A stretch of DNA of 64,000 bases from Basfia succiniciproducens (GCF_011455875.1 NZ_CP015031.1:1965405-2029404), one strand, 5' to 3'; positions 18,770-30,016 are shown, counted from the first letter of the stretch. Made by a program: numbers and translations. Notes: a model not told the origin generated them from the letters alone.

Positions 18770-20401
18770 TTATTCCGCATCGGAATCCCGCTTATCTTCC
18801 GCTTTCACTACCAGTAATTTTTCGGTGTCTAAGTCGGAATGCAGCATTTCTACTGCCGGCATAGCTTTATTGGCTTTGGCGGATAAATCTTTAAAGCGTT
18901 CTACTTTCCCCACTAAGCCCTGGTTGCCCACTAATGCGGTAACGGCGCTATTATAATGGCCGTTTACCGTTGATAAGGTATTGCCTAATTTAGCCAGGCG
19001 TTCGGCAACCAAGCAGATTTGATTATAAATATCGCCGGCCCGTTCGCTGATTTCCCGCGCTTCGGCGTTGCCTCGTTCAATACGCCATAAATTCGCCACG
19101 GTACGTAAAATCGGCATCAGCGTTGTGTGTGAAACCAGGATCACATTTTTCTCATAGCCGTAATTGAACAGGTTTAAATCCGCTTTCATAGCCTCAATAT
19201 AAGCGGGTTCTACCGCCACAAACATCAGTACAAAATTCGGGCTGCGCATGCCTATTAAGTTGGTGTAATCTTTGCGCCACAAATCATCCATATGATTACG
19301 TACCGATTTGACGTGTTCGCGTAAAAAGTGTTGACGTTTATTTTCATCATCGGTACTGACCGCGTTTTCATAGGCGACTAACGACATTTTACTGTCAATG
19401 ACCAAATGTTTATTGTCGGGCAAATGCACCACGAAATCCGGGTAATTGTTTTTGCCCTGCGCATCTTTAAAATGCGCTTGCGCTTCGTAATGTTCGCCCT
19501 TCACCAATCCCGCTAATTGCAAGGCGCGTTCAAGCTGCATTTCTCCCCAGTTACCTAAGGTTTTCTTTTCGCCTTTTAATGCGGAGGTGAGGTTGTTCGC
19601 CTCCTGCGACATTTGATTACCGATATTCAATACCCGCTTAATTTCCGATTCTAAATTCGCATTGCCTTTCAGCGATTCCGAATGAATTTCGTTCACCCGC
19701 TTTTGAAAACCGTCGATTTGTTCACGAAAAGGTTTTAAAAGCGCATCCAGCGCGATTTGGTTAGACTGGCTGAAACTTTGACTTTTTTCTTCTAAAATGC
19801 GGTTGGCCAAATTCTGGAATTCCGCAGAAAGCTGCTGTTTGCTCTGGGCAAACGCCTGTTGCTGTTCGGCAAAATTTTTCTCTTTTTCGGATAGCGTTGT
19901 TTTTAATTCCGTGAGTTCTTGCGAAAGTGCGGTCGTTTTTTCCTGAATTTTATTTAAATCCTGTTCTTTGCGCGCCACCGCGTTTTGGCTTTCAACCAAT
20001 TGTTGCTGTAGGTTGGTGACTAACGCGGAAGCAACACCGAAACGTTCCTTTAAGGTATTCATGCTGCCGGTAAGGGTTTCGTGGCGAAGCTGCTCTTCGT
20101 TTAATTCCGTTTGTAACCCCTGAATTAGTTCGTTGCGTTCCTGCAAACGGATTTGCAACCCTTCCGCTGTGGTTTGCGCTTTAATTACATCCTGATCCAA
20201 TTGATTTTTTGCCGCGGTTAAAATATCGAATTTTTCCAATAACTGATTGAAATCAAGAATATTTTTATTCAAGTCCTGTTGCAGTTCCTGCACATCGCGT
20301 TTGCGTCGCGCCATAATAAATAAAAAAATCAGGCAAATGACTGCCAGCACTACGGTGGCAATCTGAAAAGGGTCTTGCGGTAATGGGTATAAATCAAGCA
20401 T
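18770..20401 (-). CDS. rmuC: DNA recombination protein RmuC
   Basis: 543 aa from the preferred start. One N-terminal membrane helix (about residues 10-30, IATVVLAVICLIFLFIMARR) is followed by a long coiled coil (about 35-210). The conserved nuclease-like core has KTLGNWGEMQLERALQLAGL, PDFVVHLPDNKHLVIDSKMSL and NFVLMFVAVEPAYIEA. RmuC limits inversion at short inverted repeats. ATG 20401 has AAGGA at 7 nt; an ATG 39 bp upstream has no ribosome site. An uptake signal lies inside the coding sequence. Confidence 0.92.
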   Translation of the reverse strand: MLDLYPLPQDPFQIATVVLAVICLIFLFIMARRKRDVQELQQDLNKNILDFNQLLEKFDILTAAKNQLDQDVIKAQTTAEGLQIRLQERNELIQGLQTELNEEQLRHETLTGSMNTLKERFGVASALVTNLQQQLVESQNAVARKEQDLNKIQEKTTALSQELTELKTTLSEKEKNFAEQQQAFAQSKQQLSAEFQNLANRILEEKSQSFSQSNQIALDALLKPFREQIDGFQKRVNEIHSESLKGNANLESEIKRVLNIGNQMSQEANNLTSALKGEKKTLGNWGEMQLERALQLAGLVKGEHYEAQAHFKDAQGKNNYPDFVVHLPDNKHLVIDSKMSLVAYENAVSTDDENKRQHFLREHVKSVRNHMDDLWRKDYTNLIGMRSPNFVLMFVAVEPAYIEAMKADLNLFNYGYEKNVILVSHTTLMPILRTVANLWRIERGNAEAREISERAGDIYNQICLVAERLAKLGNTLSTVNGHYNSAVTALVGNQGLVGKVERFKDLSAKANKAMPAVEMLHSDLDTEKLLVVKAEDKRDSDAE

Positions 20402-20577
20402 TGAAATTTCCTTATTTTTAGCGACGGTATTTTGTTTCATAAAAATATGCAGTCAGGCAAAAGTATAAACTAAAATGGCTTTAATCGCCTAACAAGGGAA
20501 CAAATAAAGGTATTTTTATTGTCAATTTAACGGTTTATTGTTAATCTCAAACCCATTATCGACAACAGGAATTAACC

Positions 20578-21138
20578 ATGAGCGAACCTCTTTTTCAACA
20601 TACGAAAACGGAAGAATGTTGCCCGCAGTGCGGCTCGCCGTTGCAAATCAAACAAGGGAAAAAAGGCAAGTTTTTAGGTTGCAGCGCGTATCCTGCCTGC
20701 GATTACCTCAAACCGCTTTCGAATCAATCGGAAAGCCGTATTATTAAACAGCTTGATGAATGCTGCCCGCAATGCGGCCATCCGTTGTTGATACGGCAAG
20801 GCAATTTCGGTATGTTTATCGGTTGCGGCAATTACCCTCAATGTCATTTTATTGTTCATGAAGACGAGCAACCGCCGGCGGAAGAAAGCGTTGCTTGTCC
20901 GGAATGCGGCAAGGGCGAACTGATTTCCCGCCGTGGGCGTCAAGGTAAATATTTTTATGCCTGTAATCGATATCCGCATTGTAAATTTACCTTACCGGGT
21001 AAGCCTTATTTGCAGGATTGCCCGCAATGCGGCGGGCATATTTGTCTGCTCAAAAAAGAGAACGAAACGTACCGCACTTTTTTATGTGTGAATAAATCCT
21101 GTCGGCACCAGTTTGATCGTGAAAAAGAGAAGACGTAA
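20578..21138 (+). CDS. yrdD: Topoisomerase-type C4 zinc-finger protein YrdD
   Basis: 186 aa made of four zinc-ribbon units like those at the C-terminus of topoisomerase [10 protein letters not shown]...[17 protein letters not shown]...[18 protein letters not shown]...ACNRYPHC and DCPQCGGHI...VNKSC. It presumably binds single-stranded DNA. The neighbour order yrdD-tsaC-aroE is conserved in H. influenzae and E. coli. The tsaC start is 2 nt after its stop, so they form one operon. Confidence 0.9.
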   Translation: MSEPLFQHTKTEECCPQCGSPLQIKQGKKGKFLGCSAYPACDYLKPLSNQSESRIIKQLDECCPQCGHPLLIRQGNFGMFIGCGNYPQCHFIVHEDEQPPAEESVACPECGKGELISRRGRQGKYFYACNRYPHCKFTLPGKPYLQDCPQCGGHICLLKKENETYRTFLCVNKSCRHQFDREKEKT

Positions 21139-21140
21139 AA

Positions 21141-21692
21141 ATGGAATTAGCTCAAATTGTAGAACGCCTTAAAAAAAATGAAGTCGTTGCTTATCCGACC
21201 GAAGCCGTATTCGGACTGGGCTGTAACCCGAATAGTAAAAGTGCGGTAGAAAAACTGTTAATTTTGAAGCAACGCCCGGTGGAAAAAGGGCTGATTTTAG
21301 TCGCCCATAAATTAGACTTGTTACTGCCGTTTATTGACGAATCGCGGCTTAAGCAATCCCACTGGCAACTTCTGACGCAACAATATGATTGCCCGACTAC
21401 TTGGGTTGTGCCGGCAAAATTAAGCGCGCCGAAATTTATCACCGGTCAATTTGATAGCGTCGCGGTGCGATTATGCACTCATCCTGCGGTGGCGCAACTT
21501 TGTGAACAAACGGGGTTTGCCCTCACTTCAACCAGCGCCAATCTTTCCGGTCTGCCGCCGTGTAAAACGGCGCAACAAGTGCGGTCACAATTCGGCGAAT
21601 TTTTTCCGGTGCTGGATATGGCGGTGGGAAATGCGGTTAACCCTTCGGAAATCCGGGATATTTTCAGCCGACAGATTTTTCGGCAGGGATAA
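21141..21692 (+). CDS. tsaC: Threonylcarbamoyl-AMP synthase TsaC (YrdC/Sua5 family)
   Basis: 183 aa, the usual length for Tsa[43 protein letters not shown] and [10 protein letters not shown] follow the YrdC domain in order. It makes L-threonylcarbamoyl-AMP from threonine, bicarbonate and ATP for the t6A37 modification of ANN-decoding tRNAs. Two exact uptake signals occur in the gene (21239 and 21577). It is translationally close to yrdD and to the following ORF (3 nt gap). Confidence 0.94.
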   Translation: MELAQIVERLKKNEVVAYPTEAVFGLGCNPNSKSAVEKLLILKQRPVEKGLILVAHKLDLLLPFIDESRLKQSHWQLLTQQYDCPTTWVVPAKLSAPKFITGQFDSVAVRLCTHPAVAQLCEQTGFALTSTSANLSGLPPCKTAQQVRSQFGEFFPVLDMAVGNAVNPSEIRDIFSRQIFRQG

Positions 21693-23057
<1,365 letters not shown>

Positions 23058-23121
23058 TTTAATTAGGCGAGTTAGTACGCCGTAAAACAATTTGATTTTT
23101 TTACTTCATTTAGGAACTTTT

Positions 23122-23916
23122 ATGTACAAAACTTTCAAAAAATTAACCGCACTTTTAGGTGCGTTAGCCGCCTTGTCCGCTTGTCATTCTGCGGTTCAAC
23201 CGGCAAAAACAGTGTTTCTTGCCGGTGCCACCGGCGTAATCGGCGAGCCCTTAGGTAAAGCGTTAGTCGCCAAGGGCTATCATGTTTACGGTACGACCCG
23301 AAGCGCCGAAAAGGCAAAACAGCTGGAAGCGGACGGAATAACGCCTGTTGTGCTGGATATTTATGATGCCGCCGCGGTAGAAAAAGCGGTGGTTAATGCC
23401 AAACCGGATGTGGTCATCAGCCAGCTTTCTTCTCTGCCAAAAGGTCTGAAAGAAGAGGAAATGGCGGAAGGCCTGAAGCGTGACAATAGAATCCGCATTG
23501 CAGGCACCCGTAATTTGATAGCGGCGACGGAAAAAGCCGGTACGCCGAAATTTATCACGCAAAGTTTTGTTTTCTATGCGGAAAGCGCAACGCCGCCGAC
23601 TGAAGAATCAGCGTTGCTTTCTACTAAAGATCCCGTTTACGGCGAATCAACGGCGGCTATGATGAATTTGGAAAAACAAACCTTAGCCGGTAAATTTACG
23701 CCGGTTGTATTACGTTACGGTTGGATTTACGGCGGAAAATCCGGATTTAACGCGCCGATTGAAGGTTACTCGACAATTCACATTGATGCGGTGGTGGATG
23801 CAACGGTCCGAGCGGTAGAGGCGGATTTAAAGGGAATTTACAATGTGTCCGAAGCCAGCCCGTTTATCAATATCGATAAATTCAGAAAAGCCGTTCCCGG
23901 GTGGAAAGATAAGTAG
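23122..23916 (+). CDS. NAD(P)-binding SDR/epimerase-like protein with lipoprotein signal
   Basis: 264 aa. The N-terminus (MYKTFKKLTALLGALAALSACHS) has a positive patch, a hydrophobic stretch and lipobox LSAC, suggesting a lipid-anchored protein with Cys about residue 20. A Rossmann fold follows: VFLAGATGVIGEPLGKAL (GxxGxxG), a TTRS step, and a late YGES. The fold is that of extended or atypical SDRs and NmrA-like enzymes, which are normally cytoplasmic. Conserved metabolic partners are absent. ATG 23122 has TAGGA; the frame is open for 30 nt upstream without support. The role is unknown and the combination of signal and fold is unusual. Confidence 0.7.
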   Translation: MYKTFKKLTALLGALAALSACHSAVQPAKTVFLAGATGVIGEPLGKALVAKGYHVYGTTRSAEKAKQLEADGITPVVLDIYDAAAVEKAVVNAKPDVVISQLSSLPKGLKEEEMAEGLKRDNRIRIAGTRNLIAATEKAGTPKFITQSFVFYAESATPPTEESALLSTKDPVYGESTAAMMNLEKQTLAGKFTPVVLRYGWIYGGKSGFNAPIEGYSTIHIDAVVDATVRAVEADLKGIYNVSEASPFINIDKFRKAVPGWKDK

Positions 23917-23922
23917 CTTCCG

Positions 23923-25126
23923 ATGATAAAACTTTTAAAACCCGTTGATGTTAAATCCAATGAAAAACAGGCTTTGCTTTGGTCTTGGCTTTATGTGTTC
24001 GCGCTTTTTTTAGCCTATTATACTCTTCGCCCCATTCGAGACGAATTGGGAGCAGCCGGCGGCATAACGCAACTCACCTGGCTGTTTACCGGTACTTTGG
24101 TGGCAATGCTAATGTTAACGCCTCTTTACGGTTATTTGGTTAAATATTGGAAACGTGAGAAATTTATTACAATTTCCTATCGTTTTTTTATGCTGAATTT
24201 AGTCGTTTTTGCGATGTTAATGGCGACGGCGACAGGTGATGTGTTAGTTTGGACCGGACGTATATTCTTTATTTGGGTATCGGTATTTAACCTGTTTGTG
24301 GTGTCGGTATTTTGGTCATTGATGGCGGATATTTTCAATACGGATCAAGGTAAACGTCTTTTCGTTTTTTGCAGACGTATTCAGCAATTATATATTGTTG
24401 CTAATGGCAATTTTGTTGTTGGAAATGTCTGTACTAGCGGCAAAAAAACTATCTAAATTAGGCGAAATCGAGCTCAGGGCGTCAAATTCGGCGGGTAGAT
24501 TCAATCAAGAAATCGGCGGCGGTGTTTTAGACGGACTGAAACGCACCTTTCAATCGCCTTATTTGCTTGGTATTTCAGGATTTATTCTGCTTTATTCGAT
24601 TACCAGCACGGTATTGTATTTCCAGCAGGCGGAGATAGTAAACAGCACCTTTAGCGATCGGGCTGAACGCACGGCATTTTTTGCCAATATTGATTTGTGG
24701 GTAAACAGCCTGACTTTGTTTTTCCAGTTCGGGTTAACGGGCAGAATGATGAAATATATTGGTATTTTACCGGTGCTTTCATTGTTGCCGCTATTTAGCG
24801 TCATCAGTTTTGCTGCACTTGCCATGAATCCGACCATCGTCGTATTTGTTTTGGTACAAGTATCGCGCCGAGTAGCTAATTTTGCCTTTGCCCGCCCTTC
24901 CCGCGAAGTGTTATTTACCCGCCTGAGCCGTGAAGATCGCTATAAAGCTAAAAATGTGATTGATACGTTAATTTATCGTTCCGGCGATCAACTCGGTTCT
25001 TGGGGTTATGCGGGTTTGGGTGCGCTGGGGTTGAGCTTAACCGGCATTTCCTGGCTCACGGTGCCGGTGTGTGTATTATGGTTCGGATTAAGTATCTGGC
25101 TTGCCGGGAAAGAAGACGTAGACTAA
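23923..25126 (+). pseudogene. Broken MFS/nucleotide-exchanger-like transporter (frameshift plus apparent deletion)
   Basis: Two overlapping frames cover one transporter. The first (23923-24456) reads well through YYTLRPIRDELGAAGG and VFWSLMADIFNTDQGKRLF, then turns into nonsense after about 24362. The second (best from about 24390 to 25126) resumes with ILLLMAILLLEMSVLAAKKL and continues with PSREVLFTRLSREDRYKAKN. The stretch expected after GKRLF, a glycine-rich GFI-AAG-SLGA helix, is missing. So there is a frame change with loss of perhaps 20-40 codons, not a simple one-base shift. The family is the NTT/MFS-like permeases with a conserved PSRE-LFT motif. It lies 6 bp after the SDR gene. It is probably inactive unless this is an assembly error. 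Confidence 0.75.
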
Positions 25127-25148
25127 CGGGTTTTTTAGCTTTTACATT

Positions 25149-25189
25149 AAAAGTGCGGTCGAAATTCCGCGATTTTTGACCGCACTTTT
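25149..25189. terminator. Inverted uptake-signal pair (terminator-like)
   Basis: AAAAGTGCGGTC (25149-25160) and GACCGCACTTTT (25178-25189) form a 12-bp stem with a 17-nt loop. It follows the broken transporter. Uptake-signal pairs used as terminators are well known in Haemophilus. Confidence 0.7.
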
Positions 25190-25341
25190 AGGATTAAGGT
25201 TTGTTTATCTTTTATAACCGGTTGCATTGTCGCATAAAATAAAGAAAAAGCTCCTGTTTTTAACATTTTTACAATTTTTACTTTCTTCCTTATTGCCGCT
25301 TATTTATACTAAGCGCCTTATTTTTTCAGAAGGAAAGCGGC

Positions 25342-26676
25342 ATGAGTGTTTACGCTTACATTTGTTTCTTATTCAGCATTTCTATTTTTCTTGCATTTTT
25401 CACCCGGAAAATCAGCGCCCGAATTCAATCTACTATTGCCATTACCGCCTCGGCGATGATTGGTTCGTTAGTGTTAATTATTTTCGGTTATTTCGGCTGG
25501 TTTAAGGTAGAAGATATCGCCATCCATATTATGGAACGGGTGGATTTTAAAAACTTTCTGCTCAACGGTATGCTCGGCTTTTTGTTATTCGCCGGTTCGT
25601 TGGGCATTAAATTGCCGTTAATGAAAGAACAACGGCGGGAAATTGCAGTATTTGCGCTGTTTTCAACACTTGCCTCTACCTTCTTCATTGGTATTTTAAT
25701 TTATTATGCCGCCATGTTAGTGGGTTTGCGGATTGATTTTGTTTACTGTTTGGTGTTCGGTTCGCTGATTTCGCCTACCGACCCGATTGCGGTACTTGCC
25801 ATCATCAAAAATCTGAAAGCGCCGAAGCGTTTATCCATGCAGGTGGAAGGGGAGTCACTGTTTAATGACGGTGTCGGTTTGGTGATTTTTACCACTTTAT
25901 TTGCCGTGGCGTTTAACGGGCAGGAGCCGACTTTTTCCGGCGTGTTCGGGCTGTTTTTAAAAGAAGCGGTGGGCGGAATTTTGTTCGGTTTTGTAATGGG
26001 ATTTGCCATTCATTTGCTTATCACTTTCACAAAAGAGGTCAGCCTTGAAATACTGTTGACGCTTACAATTCCGACGGCAGGTTTTATGCTTGCCAACCTG
26101 CTGCATATTTCGGGCGCTTTGGCTATGGTGACTTCAGGTATTATTATCGGCAACTGGACGCGCCGCCAGGGCTTCTCGGAACGTAACCGTTATTTTCTTG
26201 ATCATTTCTGGGAAATGATTGACCACTCGCTTAATTCGTTATTGTTCTTTTTAATTGGGTTAGCGTTGTTATTGGTGGAATTTACTTTTGAAAGTTCAAT
26301 GCTTATGTTATTGGCGATTCCCGTTTGCTTAATCGGGCGTTATGTCAGCTTATGGATCCCTTATCAAATTATGAGCCGCTTTCGCCGCTATAATCCTTAT
26401 ACCTTGCGCATTCTTACCTGGGGCGGATTACGGGGCGGTCTGGCGCTTGCAATGGCGTTATCTATCCCGTCCAATGTGGTGAACATTAGCGGTAACGGAA
26501 TGAATCTGGATTTGCGTGATGTAATAATTCTGATGACTTACGCGGTTGTGATGTTTTCGATTTTGGTACAGGGTACCACCATTGAGAAAATGATTGAAAC
26601 TTCGAAAGTTATCGATCCGAAGCGCGATGCTTACGTGAAATTGGGCGGTTCGAGAGATTACCCGCCGCATATTTAG
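25342..26676 (+). CDS. CPA1-family sodium:proton antiporter (NhaP-like)
   Basis: 444 aa with about twelve membrane helices. The CPA1 ion-site motifs are present: SLISPTDPIAVLAI (about 147-160) and VEGESLFNDGVGLV (about 171-184), with the essential aspartates. LTWGGLRGGLALAMALS in the C-terminal half is the third family motif. It exchanges Na+ (or K+) for H+ across the inner membrane. It is monocistronic. AAGGAAAGCGGC precedes the ATG; a short frame upstream (25227) overlapping it is not convincing. Confidence 0.88.
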   Translation: MSVYAYICFLFSISIFLAFFTRKISARIQSTIAITASAMIGSLVLIIFGYFGWFKVEDIAIHIMERVDFKNFLLNGMLGFLLFAGSLGIKLPLMKEQRREIAVFALFSTLASTFFIGILIYYAAMLVGLRIDFVYCLVFGSLISPTDPIAVLAIIKNLKAPKRLSMQVEGESLFNDGVGLVIFTTLFAVAFNGQEPTFSGVFGLFLKEAVGGILFGFVMGFAIHLLITFTKEVSLEILLTLTIPTAGFMLANLLHISGALAMVTSGIIIGNWTRRQGFSERNRYFLDHFWEMIDHSLNSLLFFLIGLALLLVEFTFESSMLMLLAIPVCLIGRYVSLWIPYQIMSRFRRYNPYTLRILTWGGLRGGLALAMALSIPSNVVNISGNGMNLDLRDVIILMTYAVVMFSILVQGTTIEKMIETSKVIDPKRDAYVKLGGSRDYPPHI

Positions 26677-26685
26677 TCATTTCGC

Positions 26686-26717
26686 CTGCATCCGCCTAGC
26701 ATGAACGGCGGATGCAG
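26686..26717. terminator. Bidirectional terminator between the antiporter gene and yheS
   Basis: Perfect 11-bp GC-rich stem CTGCATCCGCC / GGCGGATGCAG with a 10-nt loop between convergent genes. Only short T tracts follow. Confidence 0.65.
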
Positions 26718-26729
26718 ATGTTGTTCTTA

Positions 26730-28658
26730 TCATTCCGCCAAAAGCGTTTCCAATTCTTCCTGTGCAGTCAGCCAATGAGCTTCCGCATCTTCCAGCGCTT
26801 TTCTGGTTTGTACCTGCTGCGTTAAAAGTGCGGTCAGTTTTTCTTTATTTTCTGTCTGATAAAGCCCGGAATCCGCCAGTCGAACTTCAATTTCGGTAAG
26901 CTGGGCGGTAAGTTTATCCATTTCCGTTTCAAATTTTGCAATTTGTTTACGAATCGGCGCGGTTTGCTGGCGTAATTCCGCTTCGCGGCGTTTTTGTTCT
27001 TTGCGGTTTTGACCGGAATTTTCATTATTTGATTCTTTAGAAACTTCCGTATTTTTGACCGCACTTTTTTCCTGAACGTTGAGGTCATTCAGCCATTTGG
27101 CATAATCCTCCAAATCACCGTTGAATTCTTCTACTTGTTTATCATGTACCAGATAAAATTCTTCCACCGTGTTACGCAATAAATGGCGGTCATGAGATAC
27201 CACCACCAGTGATCCCTGATAATCCACTAAGGCTTCCGTTAAAGCCTGCCGCATATCCAAATCCAGGTGGTTGGTAGGTTCGTCCAGTAGCAGTAAATTC
27301 GGACGTTGCCACACAATTAAGGCAAGCACCAAACGGGCCTTTTCGCCGCCGGAAAATTGCTTTACCGGATCTTTCACTTTGTCGCCGTGAAAGGCAAAAC
27401 CGCCGAGATAATTGCGCAGTTCCTGTTCCGTTTGTTGCGGCGCCAGTTTTTGCAAATGCCAGAGTGTGGATTCATCAGCCCGCAGCGTATCCAACTGATG
27501 TTGAGCGAAATAACCGAGCTGCACGCCTTTGGCTAACTGTACGACGCCCGAACGCGCCGTTAATTCGCCCGCCAGTAATTTGATCAAAGTGGATTTACCG
27601 GCACCGTTTTTGCCCAGCAACCCGATGCGGGAGCCGGGTACCAAATTGAGTTTGATTTTTTGCAGAATTTCCACCGCACTTTCACCTTCACCGTAACCGG
27701 CGGAAGCTTTATCGATCATTACCAAAGGGTTCGGTAGAGAAAGCGGTTCGCGAAATTCGAAGGTGAAAGGGTTATCCACATGGGCGGGCGCAATACGTTC
27801 CATGCGTTCCAGCGCTTTCATGCGGCTTTGCGCTTGTTTCGCTTTGGTGGCCTTGGCTTTGAAACGATCGATATATTTTTGCAGATGGGCTATTTTGTCC
27901 TGTTGTTGGCGAAACAGTGCGTTTTGTTGCGCCAGTTTTTCCGCCCGTTGCAATTCAAAAGAGGAATAATCGCCGGTGTATTCATTGAGTTTTTTATCTT
28001 CAATATGAATAATTTTATTCACGATAGGATCAAGAAAATCCCGGTCGTGGGAAATCAGTACTAAAGTGCCCTGATATTGCACCAGCCAGCGTTCCAACCA
28101 GATCACCGCATCTAAGTCCAAATGGTTGGTGGGTTCGTCCAGTAATAATAAATCCGACGGGCATAACAGCGCTTGTGCCAAATTCAAACGCATGCGCCAG
28201 CCGCCGGAAAAGGATTTTACCGGGCGACCGAGTTCTTCCTGGGAAAAGCCCAGACCGTGCAACAAGGCCGAGGCGCGGGATTGAACGGTCCAGGCGTCAA
28301 TAATGTCGAGTTGTCCGTGAATGCGGGCGATAGCATTGCCGTCGTTATGTTCGTTGGCAAGCTTCAATTCTTTTTGTAACCGGCAATAAGTGCGGTCGCC
28401 CTCAATGACATAATCCAACGCGGAAATGTCCAGCGCAGGGGTTTCCTGATTCACCCAGGATACCGCCCAATCGGCGGGATAATTAATCTCACCGCCCTCG
28501 GGTTGATTTTCTTTTTTTAATAAGGAAAAGAGCGAAGATTTGCCGCAGCCGTTTTTACCGACTAAACCGACTTTTTGTTTTGGATTGATGGTTGCGTTCG
28601 CTTCTTCAAGTAAAAGATTGAGACCGCGCTTTAAGGTTAAATTTGAAAAAAAAATCAT
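26730..28658 (-). CDS. yheS: ABC-F family ATPase YheS
   Basis: 642 aa. Two ABC domains: Walker A GLVGKNGCGKSS (about 32) and GLLGKNGAGKST (about 345), with signatures FSGGWRMRL and FSGGEKARL, each followed by LLLDEPTNHLDLD. An interdomain linker rich in Lys/Gln (about 235-290) is typical of ABC-F translation factors, and a C-terminal coiled coil (about 535-640) follows. These proteins act at the ribosomal E site and relieve stalling; YheS is the E. coli orthologue by domain spacing. Several uptake signals are within the gene. It is divergent from the MarC-family gene with a 69-bp gap. Confidence 0.92.
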   Translation of the reverse strand: MIFFSNLTLKRGLNLLLEEANATINPKQKVGLVGKNGCGKSSLFSLLKKENQPEGGEINYPADWAVSWVNQETPALDISALDYVIEGDRTYCRLQKELKLANEHNDGNAIARIHGQLDIIDAWTVQSRASALLHGLGFSQEELGRPVKSFSGGWRMRLNLAQALLCPSDLLLLDEPTNHLDLDAVIWLERWLVQYQGTLVLISHDRDFLDPIVNKIIHIEDKKLNEYTGDYSSFELQRAEKLAQQNALFRQQQDKIAHLQKYIDRFKAKATKAKQAQSRMKALERMERIAPAHVDNPFTFEFREPLSLPNPLVMIDKASAGYGEGESAVEILQKIKLNLVPGSRIGLLGKNGAGKSTLIKLLAGELTARSGVVQLAKGVQLGYFAQHQLDTLRADESTLWHLQKLAPQQTEQELRNYLGGFAFHGDKVKDPVKQFSGGEKARLVLALIVWQRPNLLLLDEPTNHLDLDMRQALTEALVDYQGSLVVVSHDRHLLRNTVEEFYLVHDKQVEEFNGDLEDYAKWLNDLNVQEKSAVKNTEVSKESNNENSGQNRKEQKRREAELRQQTAPIRKQIAKFETEMDKLTAQLTEIEVRLADSGLYQTENKEKLTALLTQQVQTRKALEDAEAHWLTAQEELETLLAE

Positions 28659-28727
28659 TATTTATCGATATTTATTATAGAATGTCCGGAGTTTGTTTAT
28701 TTTCTCTTTTTTTTAGGTTAGTTTGCA

Positions 28728-29345
28728 ATGTTTGATTCTTTATTTGTCCAATTCGTCGTGTTATGGGCGGTAATTGACCCAATCGGTTCCGTCCCCGTTT
28801 ACTTATCGAAAACGGTTGGGTTGTCTGTAGAAGAACGTCATAAAGTCGCCCGCAAATCCGTAATTATTGCCACAATTGTGTTAATGTTTTTTTTGGTTAT
28901 CGGACAGGGTTTATTCGAAACCATGCAGATTCCGCTTTCCGCCTTCCAGATTGCCGGCGGGTTGGTGTTGCTTTTATTTGCCTTAACCATGATTTTTGGT
29001 GAAGGTAAGCCCGAAACCGAGATGAAAATGCGCACAAGTTTAAGCGAACTGGCGGTTTATCCGCTTGCCGTTCCGTCTATCGCCTCGCCCGGCGCGATGA
29101 TGGCGATTGTCTTATTAACGGATAATCATCGCTTTGATTTTTTTGAACAATGTCTAACCACCGTAGTGATGTTGTTGATTCTGTTTATTACTTATTTGCT
29201 GTTTTTGATAGCGAATAAAATTCAACGGGTAATCGGTAACACGGGGGCTGCGGTGATCAGCCGGGTAATGGGATTGATTTTGGCCGCAGTCGCAGTGAAC
29301 AACGTATTGGTGGGAATTCGGGACTTTTTCGGTATTGCCCTTTAA
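28728..29345 (+). CDS. MarC-family integral membrane protein
   Basis: 205 aa with six hydrophobic helices. Family motifs include WAVIDPIGSVPVYL (DPxGxxP) near the N-terminus, GGLVLLLFALTMIFG, YPLAVPSIASPGAMM and the closing RVMGLILAAVAVNNVLVGI. MarC proteins are inner-membrane proteins of unsettled transport function. TAGGT/TTTAGG upstream is a poor ribosome site. It is followed by a strong terminator. Confidence 0.85.
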   Translation: MFDSLFVQFVVLWAVIDPIGSVPVYLSKTVGLSVEERHKVARKSVIIATIVLMFFLVIGQGLFETMQIPLSAFQIAGGLVLLLFALTMIFGEGKPETEMKMRTSLSELAVYPLAVPSIASPGAMMAIVLLTDNHRFDFFEQCLTTVVMLLILFITYLLFLIANKIQRVIGNTGAAVISRVMGLILAAVAVNNVLVGIRDFFGIAL

Positions 29346-29363
29346 AATTTAAGAAACATTTAG

Positions 29364-29392
29364 AAACAGGGGGAATTTCCCCCTGTTTTTTT
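29364..29392. terminator. Terminator between marC-family gene and rsmD
   Basis: Ten-pair stem AAACAGGGGG / CCCCCTGTTT with a 5-nt loop, followed by T's on the plus strand. It lies between convergent genes. Confidence 0.85.
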
Positions 29393-29401
29393 ATCCTGAA
29401 A

Positions 29402-30016
29402 TCAGGCTTGGTATAAGCGGTAACTTACCTGTCCCGTTGTTTTTTCTTTTAACAATTGCCAATGAGGCGGGGTAAGAAGCGGTTTATCCCGTTCCGTTTC
29501 AACATAAATTAACGCGTCCGGTTTTAACCAGTTATTTTGCCCAAGCAGTTCAATGGCTTTATCCGCTAAGCCTAAATGAAAGGGCGGGTCAAGAAAAACC
29601 AGATCAAACTGCGGTAAATTTTGTCCGAATTTTAAATAATCCAGACTGTTTTGATTTAACACCTGTCCTTGTTCGACGGGCACATTTAAGGTTTGCAGGT
29701 TTTTTTTAAGTTGTGTCGCCGCTTGTTTGTCCAATTCTAAAAAAGTCACGCCTTGAGCCCGGCGGGAAAGCGCTTCAAATCCCAAAGAACCCGCACCGGC
29801 AAAACAATCTAAACAAACGGCATCCGCAATATAAGGCATTAACCAGTTAAACAACGTTTCTTTTACCCGATCTCCGGTGGGGCGCAAACCTTGCGCATTC
29901 AGAACCGGTAATTTCCGTCCGCGCCATTTGCCGGCGATGATTCTTACCTCGCCTTTGCTTTGATTCGGTTTAGAGTTTAATTGATTTGAACGAGTTGAAT
30001 TTGTATTTTTTTTCAT
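29402..30016 (-). CDS. rsmD: 16S rRNA (guanine966-N2)-methyltransferase RsmD
   Basis: 204 aa. RIIAGKWRGRKLP and GLRPTGDRVKETLFNWL are the N-terminal RsmD signatures. The SAM motif is CLDCFAGAGSLGFEALSRGA-like (about 85-100) and the catalytic N4/6-MTase motif is FDLVFLDPPF (about 135-144). It methylates G966 of 16S rRNA in the 30S assembly pathway. A Lys/Asn/Ser-rich extension of about 24 residues precedes the domain. It is divergent from ftsY, a conserved gammaproteobacterial pairing. Confidence 0.93.
   Translation of the reverse strand: MKKNTNSTRSNQLNSKPNQSKGEVRIIAGKWRGRKLPVLNAQGLRPTGDRVKETLFNWLMPYIADAVCLDCFAGAGSLGFEALSRRAQGVTFLELDKQAATQLKKNLQTLNVPVEQGQVLNQNSLDYLKFGQNLPQFDLVFLDPPFHLGLADKAIELLGQNNWLKPDALIYVETERDKPLLTPPHWQLLKEKTTGQVSYRLYQA

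Noticed and set aside
25227-25505. 92-codon frame preceding and overlapping the CPA1 antiporter gene
   Set aside because: Overlaps the good antiporter start, Leu/Ser/Phe-rich AT bias only, no ribosome site.
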